Source of the DNA: Enterobacteriaceae bacterium RIT714
Lineage (GTDB): Bacteria > Pseudomonadota > Gammaproteobacteria > Enterobacterales > Enterobacteriaceae
Direction: 5' to 3'
NCBI GenBank assembly: GCA_009668015.1
Contig: WJYB01000001.1
Coordinates: forward strand, 930,001-994,000
Length of the DNA stretch: 64,000 nt
Position numbers and translations under genes: made by a program. Within the stretch, counting starts at the first letter, position 1. Each line of letters opens with the position of its first letter. The notes under the pieces were generated by a model that did not search any database, was not told the DNA's origin, and saw only the letters and a list, made by a program, of their open reading frames with translations. Positions 40,172 to 49,882 of this stretch are shown here, piece after piece.

Positions 40172-41590
40172 ATGGCTGAAAACATCACCGGAAAGGAGAG
40201 TCGCGGGCTGTCACCTGCGGCGCTGTTAGTTGCCGGGGCGTTCTTTATGGAGTTTCTCGACGGAACCGTGATTGCCACGGCGCTTCCGGATATGGCGAAA
40301 AGTTTTGGCGTGCAGGCGGTTGACCTGAACATAGGCATCAGCGCCTACCTGATCACACTGGCAGTGTTAATTCCCGCCAGTGGCTGGATTGCCGATCGTT
40401 TTGGCGCGCGTAAAGTCTTTGCTATTGCGCTGGCCATTTTCACGCTGGCGTCGGTATTCTGCGGTATTTCCACCACGGTCGATCAGTTTGTCGCCATGCG
40501 TGTGCTTCAGGGTATGGGCGGTGCGCTGATGGTTCCCGTCGGGCGTCTGGCGGTGCTTCGCACCACGCCAAAACATCAGCTGATTACCGCTATCGCGACC
40601 TTAACGTGGCCTGCGCTGGTTGCCCCGATTATCGGTCCGCCGCTCGGGGGGTTTATCACCAGCTACGCTGACTGGCGCTGGATATTCTTTATCAATGTTC
40701 CCCTGGGCATTATCGCGATTATTCTGGCGCTACGTATCATCCCTGATCTCCATGAAGATGCGCGGCGCCCTTTTGATATGCCGGGGTTTATCGCCACCAC
40801 CATTGCCATGGTCTGCCTGGTGTATGCGATGGAGACGATGGGAGCCCGGCAGACGGAAGGTCTGCTGCTCGTCGCGCTTCTGGCGGCGGGAGCTGTGGCG
40901 TTAATTTATGCTCTGCGTCATTTTCAACGCGCCGAGTGGCCGATGATCCGTCTCGACGCGCTGCAGGTCCCGACATTTCGCGTGACCATGTACGGCGGCT
41001 CGTTATTTCGCGCCTCAATCAGCGCCGTTCCTTTCTTACTGCCGCTGATGTTCCAGGTGGGTTTTGGCATGGATGCCTTTCACTCCGGTCTGCTGGTGCT
41101 GGCCGTGTTTGTCGGCAATCTGACCATCAAACCCGCGACCACACCGCTCATACGCCGCCTGGGATTCCGCAAATTATTGCTGATCAATGGCGCATTAAAC
41201 GTTTTGTCTTTGCTCGCCTGCGCACTCATCACGCCTGACACGCCGGTCTGGCTGATAATGCTGATTCTCTATCTCGGTGGGGTTTTTCGTTCCATCCAGT
41301 TTACCGCCGTCAGCACGCTGGCCTTTGCCGATGTGCCCTCTGCGCAGATGAGCTATGCGAATACGCTGTTTTCAACCGCGACGCAGCTGGCGGTGGGGCT
41401 GGGAATTACACTCGGAGCGATTGGGATTCGTATTGGTGAAAAGGTGAGTGATGCGCTAAATATCGCCGCCATTCCAGGGATGAGTTTCCGCCTGGCCTTT
41501 GTCGCCATCGCGTTGATCTGCCTGGTGGGCATGTTCGACACTCTACGGCTGTCAAAAGATGCGGGAAGTGCCGTGTCGAACAAGTCATAA
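40172..41590 (+). CDS. MFS transporter, DHA2 drug:H+ antiporter family (MdtD-like)
   Basis: 472 residues with about fourteen hydrophobic helices. Family motifs: FMEFLDGTVIATALPDMA in helix 1, GWIADRFGARKVF (motif A) after helix 2, and GPPLGGFITSYADWRWIFFINVPLG (motif C and the WRW region). It most resembles E. coli MdtD. Such carriers export drugs or metabolites using the proton gradient; the substrate is unknown. The gene is monocistronic and ends in a strong terminator shared with the convergent isomerase gene. Confidence 0.88.
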   Translation: MAENITGKESRGLSPAALLVAGAFFMEFLDGTVIATALPDMAKSFGVQAVDLNIGISAYLITLAVLIPASGWIADRFGARKVFAIALAIFTLASVFCGISTTVDQFVAMRVLQGMGGALMVPVGRLAVLRTTPKHQLITAIATLTWPALVAPIIGPPLGGFITSYADWRWIFFINVPLGIIAIILALRIIPDLHEDARRPFDMPGFIATTIAMVCLVYAMETMGARQTEGLLLVALLAAGAVALIYALRHFQRAEWPMIRLDALQVPTFRVTMYGGSLFRASISAVPFLLPLMFQVGFGMDAFHSGLLVLAVFVGNLTIKPATTPLIRRLGFRKLLLINGALNVLSLLACALITPDTPVWLIMLILYLGGVFRSIQFTAVSTLAFADVPSAQMSYANTLFSTATQLAVGLGITLGAIGIRIGEKVSDALNIAAIPGMSFRLAFVAIALICLVGMFDTLRLSKDAGSAVSNKS

Positions 41591-41591
41591 A

Positions 41592-41614
41592 AAAAGCCAG
41601 CATAGCTGGCTTTT
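41592..41614. terminator. Bidirectional terminator between MFS and isomerase genes
   Basis: AAAAGCCAGC pairs with GCTGGCTTTT around a three-base loop; A-run and T-run flank it on both sides. Confidence 0.9.
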
Positions 41615-41640
41615 GATTGGGGTCTTTGGGTGGCGTTGAA

Positions 41641-42279
41641 TTAACCCACGATACCGCGAACAAAGGCTTCAATCTCTTTGTCCTGGCAGTTTTCAAAGAA
41701 GCACTGCTGGAAGCGCTGACCAGAAACGGCTGTTTTCACCAGTTCCGGATCGATGGCGCGCAGAGTATCCAGATAGTTCTCTTTCACCACAGCGGCTTTA
41801 ACCTGGTTCAGGATGCCCGCGTTACGGACCTGTGGCTCTTTACGCTCTGGCGGATAACCTTCGCCTTTGCGGCCGGTGAACGCTTTTTCAAAGATAAAGC
41901 GAACGTTCAGCTCCGCGCCCCAGCCAAATCCTTTAGCAAATGGCAGAGAGAGCGCGTTGCCATTGTTGATTTGGGCAAACAGGAAAGCATCTGCCGGGTC
42001 GATACAGTAACCGCAGATTACGCCCGGGTGGATGTTCAGAGACATCAGCGCGCCCTGGCCAGTACCGCAACCGGTCACCACAAAGTCCACCGACTTAGAA
42101 TTCAACAGAATGCTGGCCATGATACCCAGATGGATGTAGGTCAGGTGGTGATCGTTCTCATCACTCATCCCGACGTTGTAGACCGGGAAGCCTTTCTCAT
42201 CGACAACGGATTTCAATTCATTGAGGATAGTGGCGTTTTTGCCTGCCTGGCTGTTTTCCATCATCAGTGCAATTTTCAT
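41641..42279 (-). CDS. RpiB/LacA/LacB-family sugar-phosphate isomerase
   Basis: 212 residues. The family core is visible: DFVVTGCGTGQGALMSLNIHPGVICGYCIDP matches the CGTGxG active-site loop, with the catalytic Cys, and the following strand. It is about 60 residues longer than typical RpiB; the extra C-terminal part (FTGRKGEGYPPERKEP onwards) is found in a distinct subgroup of unknown substrate. The initial MKIALMMENSQAGKNATIL is also characteristic. It is a single gene with GGAGATG upstream, beside the MFS carrier. The substrate cannot be deduced from context. Confidence 0.85.
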   Translation of the reverse strand: MKIALMMENSQAGKNATILNELKSVVDEKGFPVYNVGMSDENDHHLTYIHLGIMASILLNSKSVDFVVTGCGTGQGALMSLNIHPGVICGYCIDPADAFLFAQINNGNALSLPFAKGFGWGAELNVRFIFEKAFTGRKGEGYPPERKEPQVRNAGILNQVKAAVVKENYLDTLRAIDPELVKTAVSGQRFQQCFFENCQDKEIEAFVRGIVG

Positions 42280-42527
42280 TCTTCATCTCCTGAATGCGTT
42301 GCGGGTTTTCCCGCCACAGATAGCTAATCGACTCAACCTTACTATCATGCAAACATACTTTCAAATTTACTGAAAAAATGTTTTAAAAAATTAAGGTGAG
42401 TTCACATAATCATGCAAAGAGAGGGAAACTCTCTGCCAGAGGATAAAGTGAAGAAATCTCTACTCTCACTTCCCTCTGTTAGCTAGACTGCTTTTAAAAG
42501 ACAATAAAAATCCTTTGGGGAAGACCT

Positions 42528-44705
42528 GTGAATATGCGCTGCCGGACGCCTCGCATGACACCGCTTGTGTGGATTGCTCTCCTCGCTGGCCTGCTATGGG
42601 CCAGATCGCTTTTTGCACAACCGGCCCCTGAGCCCCCCGTCATCCCGGTCTGGATTTACAATGCCGACAGTTTTGAATTCTGGCGAACACCGCAAGGCGA
42701 AATGGCCGGTTTCTATCCTGAACTGATCCGTGCTATCAATCAAAAATATCGTACTCAACTCCAGCTACAGCCCATAAGTGGCCCAGAAATCGGACAGCGT
42801 TTCAACGCCGACAGCTACGGCGTATATGCCGGCGTTCTGCGCACCGAGGCCCGGGCGCGGTCCAAAATTCTCTCATCACAGCTTTTCAATAATGAAGTGG
42901 TGGCGGCCAGTCCGTCGCTGTCGGTCAATACCGCCGAAGAGCTCAGCAACGCCCGAGTGTTGTTTCGCCAGAGTGACGCCACCCTCGACAGCGTGCAAAA
43001 GCGCTACCCCGATCTGAAGTTTCGTTCGCTTCGACTGGTTGCCAGCAGTGAAGAGGCCTTTCGTTTACTCAGCGAGCATAAAGCCGACTTCTACATTAAT
43101 GATGCCAGCGAGATGGAAAATACGCAGCGCTACTATCTTCTCTCGCGCCCTTTCCCGGAGCTGCGTATCCCCGTGGTGCTGGGGTTTAGCCCGGAGCTGC
43201 GCGACCTGCGTGAAAAAGTGAATGCGTTTATTGGCGAATGGTATCGCAGCGGAAAAATGCGCAACGCGCTGGAAGAGAGCAAACGCGACTACCTTTTAAG
43301 CCGCATCACTATTTCACCCGAAGAACAGGCCTGGCTCGCCAGCCATCGCCTGCAGATCTGGCTTCCCAAAAACGAGAACTTTGCGCCGATTATCTGGAAA
43401 GATAGCCGCGGTTATCAGGGTACTGCCATCAACATGATCCACGACATGCGCGAGCTGCTGGGAATGGAGGTGGATGTTCATTTTATTGATAATTATACAG
43501 AAGCATTGCAAAAACAGCGCTGGCCAATCCGTATGGTGGATGTTGCTGAAAACAGAGATACCGGACATGCCGCAGGCCGTATCGGCCCGGATGTCGCCTG
43601 GCATAACGTCTATTACAACCGAATCAACCAGCCCTTTCTCTGGGATGAGGAGAGTATTCGCAGCCAGCGCGTGGGGGTACTGGCGGGTTCGTTCTCCGGA
43701 CAATATTTACAGGCGCGATTTGGCAACGACGTCGTGATTGTTGAACAACCCGGTATTAACGAACTGATCGACGCCATCGAGAACAACAAAATCGACTATA
43801 TTCTGGGCGATTTGAGTTCACTGGAATCGAGGCTTCGCGGCAACGAATTGTTTCGTGGTGTACTCAAAGTGGCCGGCGTCACCCGCAGTGAATTTGTGAT
43901 CGGCCCGTGGGTAGAGCCAGACCATCCTCTGTTTCACCTGCTGACGCAGGCGCACCGGCTGTCCGGGTTCCGCACCCAGCTTGAGCGTTCCGGTGATCAA
44001 GAGTTCTTCCCGGCGTTGACGAAAAACACCTTAAAAGTGATCAGCGTTGTGCTGCTCATCACCGCGCTGTTTAGCTCAGGAATGCTGGTGATGATGCGAC
44101 GCCATATCAAAGAAAACCGGCTGGTTAACCGCAATATCGTCCAGGCGCTGGAGAAGGTTAATCGGGCCCACGATGACGAGACCGGCAGCCATATTCAGCG
44201 GGTGGCAAAATACTGCGGCATGATGGCCCGTGAACTGAATTTGTCGCGCAAAATGATTAGCGAAATCGAACGCTTTGCCTCGCTGCACGACGTCGGAAAG
44301 ATTGCGGTTCCGGATCGTATTCTGCGCAAGCAAGGCCCGCTGACGGAGCAGGAATTCAGTGAGATGAAACTGCACACCACCAAGGGATATATGATTATCC
44401 AGGGACTTGGGCTGGGGCCGGTGGCAGAAAATATTATCCATTTCCATCACGAAAAATGGGACGGAAGTGGCTATCCCGAAGGACTACGCGGGGAGAATAT
44501 TCCACTTGAGGCGCGGATTCTGGCGTTAGCCGACGTCTATGATGCGTTGCGGCAAAAGCGGATCTATAAGCCTGGTTTTAGCCATGAGCTGGCGTGCGAA
44601 GTTATCCTCGACGGTGCCGGAAAACACTTTGACCCGCAGCTTATCGCTCTCTTCCGTCAGCATCATCTTAAGTTTTGTATGATATTCGACAGTCTGGCCG
44701 ACTAA
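42528..44705 (+). CDS. HD-GYP phosphodiesterase with two periplasmic solute-binding-like domains
   Basis: 725 residues from the GTG at 42528 (GGGGAAG upstream; an ATG two codons later is possible). Order: signal/anchor helix 10-30, two periplasmic type-3 solute-binding-like domains (about 36-255 and 262-490), a membrane helix 503-523, a short linker, and a complete HD-GYP domain (about 540-715). The metal and catalytic residues are intact: HD at 587-588, His616, HHEKWDGSGYP at 640-650 and ADVYDAL near 669. HD-GYP enzymes hydrolyse cyclic di-GMP. The sensor half probably detects an amino acid or similar ligand. It is absent at this place in E. coli, which has no HD-GYP proteins. Confidence 0.93.
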   Translation: MNMRCRTPRMTPLVWIALLAGLLWARSLFAQPAPEPPVIPVWIYNADSFEFWRTPQGEMAGFYPELIRAINQKYRTQLQLQPISGPEIGQRFNADSYGVYAGVLRTEARARSKILSSQLFNNEVVAASPSLSVNTAEELSNARVLFRQSDATLDSVQKRYPDLKFRSLRLVASSEEAFRLLSEHKADFYINDASEMENTQRYYLLSRPFPELRIPVVLGFSPELRDLREKVNAFIGEWYRSGKMRNALEESKRDYLLSRITISPEEQAWLASHRLQIWLPKNENFAPIIWKDSRGYQGTAINMIHDMRELLGMEVDVHFIDNYTEALQKQRWPIRMVDVAENRDTGHAAGRIGPDVAWHNVYYNRINQPFLWDEESIRSQRVGVLAGSFSGQYLQARFGNDVVIVEQPGINELIDAIENNKIDYILGDLSSLESRLRGNELFRGVLKVAGVTRSEFVIGPWVEPDHPLFHLLTQAHRLSGFRTQLERSGDQEFFPALTKNTLKVISVVLLITALFSSGMLVMMRRHIKENRLVNRNIVQALEKVNRAHDDETGSHIQRVAKYCGMMARELNLSRKMISEIERFASLHDVGKIAVPDRILRKQGPLTEQEFSEMKLHTTKGYMIIQGLGLGPVAENIIHFHHEKWDGSGYPEGLRGENIPLEARILALADVYDALRQKRIYKPGFSHELACEVILDGAGKHFDPQLIALFRQHHLKFCMIFDSLAD

Positions 44706-44810
44706 CTTATGCCGTTGAAAAGAGAAAGGGAAAATCCTCCGGCTATTCGAGGCATTGTGCTCCTCAACAGGCGTTAGGATAACGTGTCCCCCTCCGACTC
44801 AGAGCAAATT

Positions 44811-45149
44811 ATGAAGAGATTAATCGTTGCTGGCTTACTTTTGCTGCTTGCGGGCTGCAGTGTCACCCGTCAGGCGGAAGTGAGTCATACCGATGCGCCA
44901 AACGGGATCGTCAGGCTTAACTACGGCCAGGCGATGCTGCAGAACGCCCATTATGATGCCTATGTGACCAATGGGACGGCCACGCGTGAATGTCAAAGCA
45001 TGGGATATGCGACAGCCTCGTTTTACGGGCAACCCATCAAAACCTGTAGCATATTCAGCGGTTCGGTCTGTCTGAACGAAAGCGTCACTATCCAGTATAA
45101 ATGCCTGGGTTACGCCGTGAACCCTTCAGCGACGCAAGCCTGGTATTAA
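44811..45149 (+). CDS. yecR: YecR, lipoprotein of the flagellar regulon
   Basis: The ATG at 44811 gives 112 residues beginning MKRLIVAGLLLLLAGCS, a type II signal peptide with lipobox LAGC. The mature part contains GIVRLNYGQAML, TATRECQSMGYATA and three more Cys (KTCSIF, SVCLNES, YKCLGY). It matches YecR, an FlhDC/FliA-regulated lipoprotein of unknown role. No sigma-28 box was found directly upstream here, so its control may differ from E. coli. The ribosome site is weak. Confidence 0.88.
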   Translation: MKRLIVAGLLLLLAGCSVTRQAEVSHTDAPNGIVRLNYGQAMLQNAHYDAYVTNGTATRECQSMGYATASFYGQPIKTCSIFSGSVCLNESVTIQYKCLGYAVNPSATQAWY

Positions 45150-45353
45150 TCCTGTTGCTGCCAGATGCACACTGGCAGCGCATTCAAATAAGAAACAGAA
45201 CAATTCTCATTAATTTAATTATCACTGCCAATGCGTTTTATTCCCATTCGTATTTTTAATAATTAATATATTTATTTTACCTTTTGCAAATAATTAAATA
45301 ACAAATTATAGTGACGCTTCTCTCGGCGATGAAATAATGAATGGAGCTGCATC

Positions 45354-45851
45354 ATGCTGAAAACTGAAATGATCGATAAACTCAACGAGCAAATGAACCT
45401 TGAGCTTTTTTCATCCCTGCTTTATCAACAAATGAGTGCCTGGTGCAGCTATCACAGCTTCGAAGGTGCGGCGGCTTTCCTGCGCCGCCATGCGCAGGAG
45501 GAGATGACCCACATGCAGCGCCTGTTTGACTACCTGGCAGATACCGGCAGCCTGCCGCGCATCAACCCTGTCGAGTCGCCGTTTGCCGAGTACGCCTCTC
45601 TGGATGAACTGTTCCGCGCGACCTACGAACATGAGCAGTTAATCACTCAAAAAATTAATGAGCTGACCCATGCGGCTATGATGAGTCAGGATTATCCGAC
45701 ATTTAATTTCCTGCAGTGGTATGTTGCGGAACAGCACGAAGAAGAAAAACTGTTTAAATCAGTTATTGATAAATTATCTCTGGCAGGAAAATCAGGCGAA
45801 GGTCTTTACTTTATTGATAAAGAACTTTCGACCCTCGATACCCAGAATTAA
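45354..45851 (+). CDS. ftnA: FtnA, ferritin iron-storage protein
   Basis: 165 residues, as in E. coli. The di-iron ferroxidase ligands are all present: Glu17 (NLELFSS), Glu50 and His53 (QEEMTHMQR), a Glu in the third helix (YEHEQLI) and a Gln in EQHEEEK. It assembles into a 24-subunit shell that oxidises and stores iron. It is a single gene, preceded by GGAGCTGC, with a strong terminator after it. Confidence 0.97.
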   Translation: MLKTEMIDKLNEQMNLELFSSLLYQQMSAWCSYHSFEGAAAFLRRHAQEEMTHMQRLFDYLADTGSLPRINPVESPFAEYASLDELFRATYEHEQLITQKINELTHAAMMSQDYPTFNFLQWYVAEQHEEEKLFKSVIDKLSLAGKSGEGLYFIDKELSTLDTQN

Positions 45852-45858
45852 TTTTTTC

Positions 45859-45890
45859 AGGGTGTCATTCAGCTGACACCCTTTTTTTTT
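45859..45890 (+). terminator. ftnA terminator
   Basis: AGGGTGTCA pairs with TGACACCCT around a six-base loop and is followed by a run of nine T. Confidence 0.95.
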
Positions 45891-45896
45891 AGCGCG

Positions 45897-46136
45897 TTAA
45901 TGGCGACAGATTTTACTTTCGTGCGTCGAAAATCCCTCTTCAACAGGAATAAACTTGCCTCGCGCAGCAAGGAATGTCACTAACTCCCCCGCCGTCATAT
46001 TTTCAGCCGAACAGGTATGAAAGCGCGCGTTGTTTCCAAAGCGTAAATCAATAGCCTGAATCAGACTCCTTTCGGTGTACTGTTCGCCGGACTCAAGCAT
46101 CATATTGAGCACATCGTGCCCGTGGATTGACGTCAT
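45897..46136 (-). CDS. yecH: YecH, small conserved protein
   Basis: The ATG at 46136 (MTSIHGHDVLNMM) has GGGAGGGG upstream and gives 79 residues, as in E. coli YecH; the open frame extends upstream without similarity. Conserved segments are FHTCSAENMTAGELVTFLAARGKF and the end STHESKICRH. Two His and two Cys suggest metal binding. The function is unknown; family members belong to DUF2492. Confidence 0.92.
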   Translation of the reverse strand: MTSIHGHDVLNMMLESGEQYTERSLIQAIDLRFGNNARFHTCSAENMTAGELVTFLAARGKFIPVEEGFSTHESKICRH

Positions 46137-46202
46137 TACCCCTCCCATTAAAAGGCACAGGCTAAACGCTTTGACCCGCAAACACATTGCGCTGGCACAG
46201 GT

Positions 46203-46544
46203 TTACATGCACCCCGCGCAGCTGGTACAGCGCCAGTCATGGGGATTGATCGCCTGATAAAAGTGACGATAGCTGTCGGTCTCAAGCGGTATCGCATTTT
46301 CAAAGAACAGATCGGTTAACCAGTCGACGTTTTCAATAATCCAGTCATCTTCCGTTAATCCCTGGGCATACAGTTCATCTTCCGGATCGATAATATTGTA
46401 GATAGCCCACGTCCCCATATCCTTTTCCCGTCGCGGTTCCGGCAGCTCAAGCGCCTGCCCGTTCCAGCGAATGATCCAGTGTCCATGGCATAACAGATTA
46501 CCTGAACGACTCCATGCCGCGGTAAATGGATTCTCCCCTGCCAT
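46203..46544 (-). CDS. Unknown 113-residue soluble protein
   Basis: I do not recognise it by name. It starts MAGENPFTAAWSRSGNLLCHGHWIIRWNG and ends in a Cys-rich tail CTSCAGCM. There is no signal peptide or membrane segment. It is acidic in the middle (DPEDELYAQGLTEDDWIIENVDW). The terminal CxxCxxCM-like cluster, with a Cys near the front, might bind a metal. It has GAGAGG upstream of the ATG. It sits between yecH and tyrP on the minus strand, possibly in an operon with yecH (66 bases apart). Confidence 0.7.
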   Translation of the reverse strand: MAGENPFTAAWSRSGNLLCHGHWIIRWNGQALELPEPRREKDMGTWAIYNIIDPEDELYAQGLTEDDWIIENVDWLTDLFFENAIPLETDSYRHFYQAINPHDWRCTSCAGCM

Positions 46545-46684
46545 CAGCCTCTCACTTTTGTTGATTATTTATCGTGACTGTTTAAGGTACGCCTGATTTT
46601 CCCCCTAAAACATTGCCCTTATGAAGTAGGCAAAACCCTCAAAAGTATCAGCCACTTGCCCAAAAGGAATCGCGCCCAATAAAG

Positions 46685-46725
46685 TGTATACATATCATTA
46701 CACGTGTTGTAACGCTGATTTGACG
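46685..46725 (+). promoter_or_regulatory. Tandem TyrR boxes upstream of tyrP
   Basis: TGTATA-N6-ATTACA (46685-46702) matches the TyrR consensus TGTAAA-N6-TTTACA well; a second weaker box TGTAAC-N6-TTGACG lies at 46708-46725. E. coli tyrP likewise has paired strong and weak TyrR boxes giving repression with tyrosine and activation with phenylalanine. Confidence 0.75.
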
Positions 46726-46793
46726 AAGGCCCCATTTTCCCTTACTCTGCGCCGCAGATTGGGTTGCGATTTGTTGTCGTGGTAGAGGAAAGC

Positions 46794-48005
46794 GTGAAGA
46801 ACAGAACTCTGGGAAGTATTTTTATCGTTGCGGGTACGACAATTGGCGCAGGAATGTTGGCGATGCCATTGGCCGCGGCTGGCGTCGGCTTTGGCGTCAC
46901 GTTGCTGCTGTTAGGCTGTCTGTGGGCGCTTATGTGTTATACCGCATTGTTGCTGCTCGAAGTGTATCAGCACGTCCCGGCGGATACCGGGCTGGGCTCG
47001 CTGGCCGCGCGCTATCTCGGCCGCTACGGCCAGTGGATCACCGGCCTGAGTATGATGTTCCTGATGTATGCCCTCACAGCGGCTTACATGAGCGGCGCGG
47101 GCGAACTGATCGCCTCCAGCATCAATGACTGGTTCGGGACAGATATTTCTCCGTCCACGGGGGTCACCTTCTTCACGCTCATTGGCGGTGGAGTGGTATG
47201 CGTGGGGACGTCGCTGGTCGATCTGTTTAACCGTTTTCTGTTCAGCGCAAAAATTATTTTCCTCGTCGTGATGCTCGCGCTACTCGCTCCGCATATTCAT
47301 AAAGTGAATCTGCTCACGCTGCCGCTGGAGAAAGGGCTGGCGCTCTCTGCGATTCCGGTCATTTTTACCTCATTTGGTTTCCACGGCAGCGTGCCCAGCA
47401 TCGTCAGCTACATGAATGGCGATATCCGTAAGCTGCGCCGCGTCTTTGTCATCGGAAGCGCCATTCCATTAATTGCCTATATTTTCTGGCAACTGGTGAC
47501 ATTGGGCAGCATTCATTCGTCCACCTTTATTGGCTTAATGGCAGATCACTCCGGTCTGAACGGATTCCTGCAGGCGCTGCGCGAGGTCGTTGCTTCGCCG
47601 CACGTCGAACTGGCAGTACATTTATTTGCCGATCTCGCTCTGGCGACCTCTTTCCTGGGCGTCGCGCTGGGCTTGTTCGATTACCTGGCAGATCTGTTCC
47701 AGCGCAGCCGCTCCGTCGCCGGACGCCTGCAGACAGGGATCATTACCTTCCTGCCGCCTCTGGCGTTTGCACTGTTCTATCCGCGCGGATTTGTGATGGC
47801 GCTGGGGTATGCGGGGGTTGCGCTCGCGGTCCTGGCCCTGTTGCTCCCTTCCCTGCTGGCATGGAAAAGCCGTCAACAGCATCCTGACTCTGGCTATCGG
47901 GTCTGGGGGGGGAAGTTCCTGTTAGCGCTTGTCTTCGCCTGCGGCGTTGGGGTCATCCTGGTCCAGTTCTCTATTGCGGCGGGCGTTTTGCCAGAAGTGG
48001 GATAA
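46794..48005 (+). CDS. tyrP: TyrP, tyrosine-specific permease
   Basis: The GTG at 46794 is preceded by AGAGGA and gives [20 protein letters not shown], 403 residues as in E. coli; the open frame starts ten residues earlier without a ribosome site. It has eleven hydrophobic helices of the aromatic amino acid permease family, with [20 protein letters not shown] near the start and [17 protein letters not shown] in the middle. It imports tyrosine with protons. TyrR boxes lie about 70-110 bases upstream. Confidence 0.96.
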   Translation: MKNRTLGSIFIVAGTTIGAGMLAMPLAAAGVGFGVTLLLLGCLWALMCYTALLLLEVYQHVPADTGLGSLAARYLGRYGQWITGLSMMFLMYALTAAYMSGAGELIASSINDWFGTDISPSTGVTFFTLIGGGVVCVGTSLVDLFNRFLFSAKIIFLVVMLALLAPHIHKVNLLTLPLEKGLALSAIPVIFTSFGFHGSVPSIVSYMNGDIRKLRRVFVIGSAIPLIAYIFWQLVTLGSIHSSTFIGLMADHSGLNGFLQALREVVASPHVELAVHLFADLALATSFLGVALGLFDYLADLFQRSRSVAGRLQTGIITFLPPLAFALFYPRGFVMALGYAGVALAVLALLLPSLLAWKSRQQHPDSGYRVWGGKFLLALVFACGVGVILVQFSIAAGVLPEVG

Positions 48006-48007
48006 AA

Positions 48008-48030
48008 AAAGGGCTCATCATGAGCCCTTT
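48008..48030. terminator. Bidirectional terminator between tyrP and yecA
   Basis: AAAGGGCTCA pairs with TGAGCCCTTT around a three-base loop, immediately after the tyrP stop and five bases before the yecA end. Confidence 0.9.
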
Positions 48031-48034
48031 CTGA

Positions 48035-48703
48035 TTAATGCAAACAGCAACTTTTGAATTTCTTACCACTGCCGCAAGGACAAGGATCGTTTCTCCCGAC
48101 CTTCGCGCCATTCACGATTGGTTGCTGCGCGACCGTCTGCTGCGGATTCTCAAGCCAGTAATTGTACAGACGTAACGCCGCCGGACGAATCGCTTCAATG
48201 CTGGCATGATATTCATCTTCCGTCAGCTCATCGAGTCGCGCAGCGTTTTCTTCGCTGCCGTGTAACGCAATCAGCGCCAGATCGGTCTTCAGCTCTTCAG
48301 GAAGCGTTGACCAGTCGGTCAATGCAACGCCCCGCATATAGCCATAACACCACTCTTCAACCACCGTGTAGCTTGTACCGTCCACTTCGTTAATACCAAA
48401 GACAGGCTCAAACTGGTCGGGATAATCGCTTAATCGCTCGGCGATATCGTTCATATGCTTAAAGCAGAGATCGATAAATCGATTCATTTCACGATCGTTT
48501 TTCCAGCGCGGGATATGTTTTTCACCACCCCATACCGCCACCAGCCAGGTGTCAGGCTCAACGACAAGAGGACCAGACAACACTGCGGTTAGCATGCCAT
48601 CCAGCTCTGAAACATCGATCACAGACGCGTTTTCATGACCGTAAGACATTAATGTCTGTTCCAGCCACTCCATTTCGTTTTCATTTAATGGGCCTTCAGT
48701 CAT
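48035..48703 (-). CDS. yecA: YecA, UPF0149 family protein with SEC-C metal-binding tail
   Basis: The ATG at 48703 ([13 protein letters not shown]) follows GGAG and gives 222 residues, one more than E. coli YecA; the upstream frame lacks similarity. The body is the helical UPF0149 domain. The C-terminal [18 protein letters not shown] is a SEC-C motif like that at the end of SecA, which binds zinc or iron and contacts ribosomes; E. coli YecA has been linked to SecA through this tail. It lies between tyrP (convergent) and the tRNA genes. Confidence 0.95.
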   Translation of the reverse strand: MTEGPLNENEMEWLEQTLMSYGHENASVIDVSELDGMLTAVLSGPLVVEPDTWLVAVWGGEKHIPRWKNDREMNRFIDLCFKHMNDIAERLSDYPDQFEPVFGINEVDGTSYTVVEEWCYGYMRGVALTDWSTLPEELKTDLALIALHGSEENAARLDELTEDEYHASIEAIRPAALRLYNYWLENPQQTVAQQPIVNGAKVGRNDPCPCGSGKKFKSCCLH

Positions 48704-48825
48704 TGCTCGAACTCCTGGGAAATTGACTATCAAGGAAGGGTAACACAGAAATGGCAGGCACAAAAAAACCACCCGGAGGTGGTTTCACGACACTGCTTAT
48801 TGCTTTGATTATTCTTGTTTTCCCA

Positions 48826-48912
48826 TGGTACCCGGAGCGAGACTTGAACTCGCACAGCGCGAACGCCGAGGGATTTTAAATCCCTTGTGTCTACCGATTC
48901 CACCATCCGGGC
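48826..48912 (-). tRNA. leuZ: tRNA-Leu (UAA anticodon)
   Basis: 87 bases on the minus strand from GCCCGGATGG to the encoded CCA end. The anticodon stem GGGAT...ATCCC holds TAA, a long class II variable arm (CCTCGGCGTTCGCGCTGTG region) is present, and the T-loop is GTTCAAGTC. The order glyW-cysT-leuZ matches E. coli. Confidence 0.97.
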
Positions 48913-48924
48913 TCGGGAAGAAAG

Positions 48925-48998
48925 TGGAGGCGCGTTCCGGAGTCGAACCGGACTAGACGGATTTGCAATCCGCTACATAACCGCTTTGCTAACGCGCC
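48925..48998 (-). tRNA. cysT: tRNA-Cys (GCA anticodon)
   Basis: 74 bases from GGCGCGTTAGC to CCA, with anticodon stem CGGAT-TTGCAAA-TCCG holding GCA and T-loop GTTCGACTC. It is 52 bases downstream of tRNA-Gly and 12 upstream of tRNA-Leu in one transcript. Confidence 0.97.
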
Positions 48999-49050
48999 TT
49001 AAATCTTCAGGCCTTTCGACCAGCACCCGCAATTGCCGATGCTTTTAATC

Positions 49051-49126
<76 letters not shown>

Positions 49127-49277
49127 ATATGATTAAGCTAATTGCTAATCACTTGATTTTATTATCGTCCGACAGTGTGTGCCGCCGTTCGATGCGTTGC
49201 ATTCTACTTATATGACGTGATGAGTCAACGTTAATTTTGCTTCCCCGGATCGTTTGCTGAAAATTACGCCGAAACGA

Positions 49278-49826
49278 TCACTGTTCAAGCAAATCCCCAC
49301 GCGCGGCATTCAAATATTGCAGCATCGACCACAACGTCAGGACGGCGGCAACCCACAGCAGGCCGATACCCGCCCACTCAACCCAGGCGTTCGGACGCCA
49401 CAGCATCCAGACCAGCGACGCCATCTGCGCGGTGGTTTTGACTTTTCCGATCCAGGAGACCGCCACGCTGCTGCGTTTACCCAGCTCGGCCATCCATTCG
49501 CGCAGAGCGGAGATGATGATCTCACGCGCGATCATCGTCGCTGCCGGTAAGGTCACCCACCAGGTATGATAATGCTCCGCCACGAGGACCATCGCGATCG
49601 CCACCATCACTTTATCGGCGACAGGATCGAGGAACGCGCCAAAACGCGTGCTCTGGTTCCAGCGACGCGCCAGATACCCGTCAAACCAGTCGGTCACCGC
49701 AGCCACAAGGAAGATCAATGCACATGCGAAAGGAGCCCACGTGAACGGCAGGTAAAATGCCAGCACAAAGAATGGGATAAGTACGACGCGAAAAAGCGTG
49801 AGCAACGTAGGGATGTTAAATCGCAT
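49278..49826 (-). CDS. pgsA: PgsA, phosphatidylglycerophosphate synthase
   Basis: 182 residues, as in E. coli. Four hydrophobic helices and the CDP-alcohol phosphotransferase motif DGYLARRW...[10 protein letters not shown] with all its Asp residues. It makes phosphatidylglycerol phosphate from CDP-diacylglycerol and glycerol-3-phosphate, the committed step to acidic phospholipids. It lies 56 bases after uvrC and ahead of the tRNA genes. Confidence 0.97.
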   Translation of the reverse strand: MRFNIPTLLTLFRVVLIPFFVLAFYLPFTWAPFACALIFLVAAVTDWFDGYLARRWNQSTRFGAFLDPVADKVMVAIAMVLVAEHYHTWWVTLPAATMIAREIIISALREWMAELGKRSSVAVSWIGKVKTTAQMASLVWMLWRPNAWVEWAGIGLLWVAAVLTLWSMLQYLNAARGDLLEQ

Positions 49827-49882
49827 AGTGACGGTAACTGTCTGTTGTCAGTAAAATTTAGCTCTATGTTGCTACAGAGCCC

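Noticed and set aside
42400-42527. Sigma-28 promoter for the HD-GYP gene (ATAAAGTGAAG near 42440)
   Set aside because: The -35-like TAAAG is not followed by a GCCGATAA-like -10 at 11 bases.
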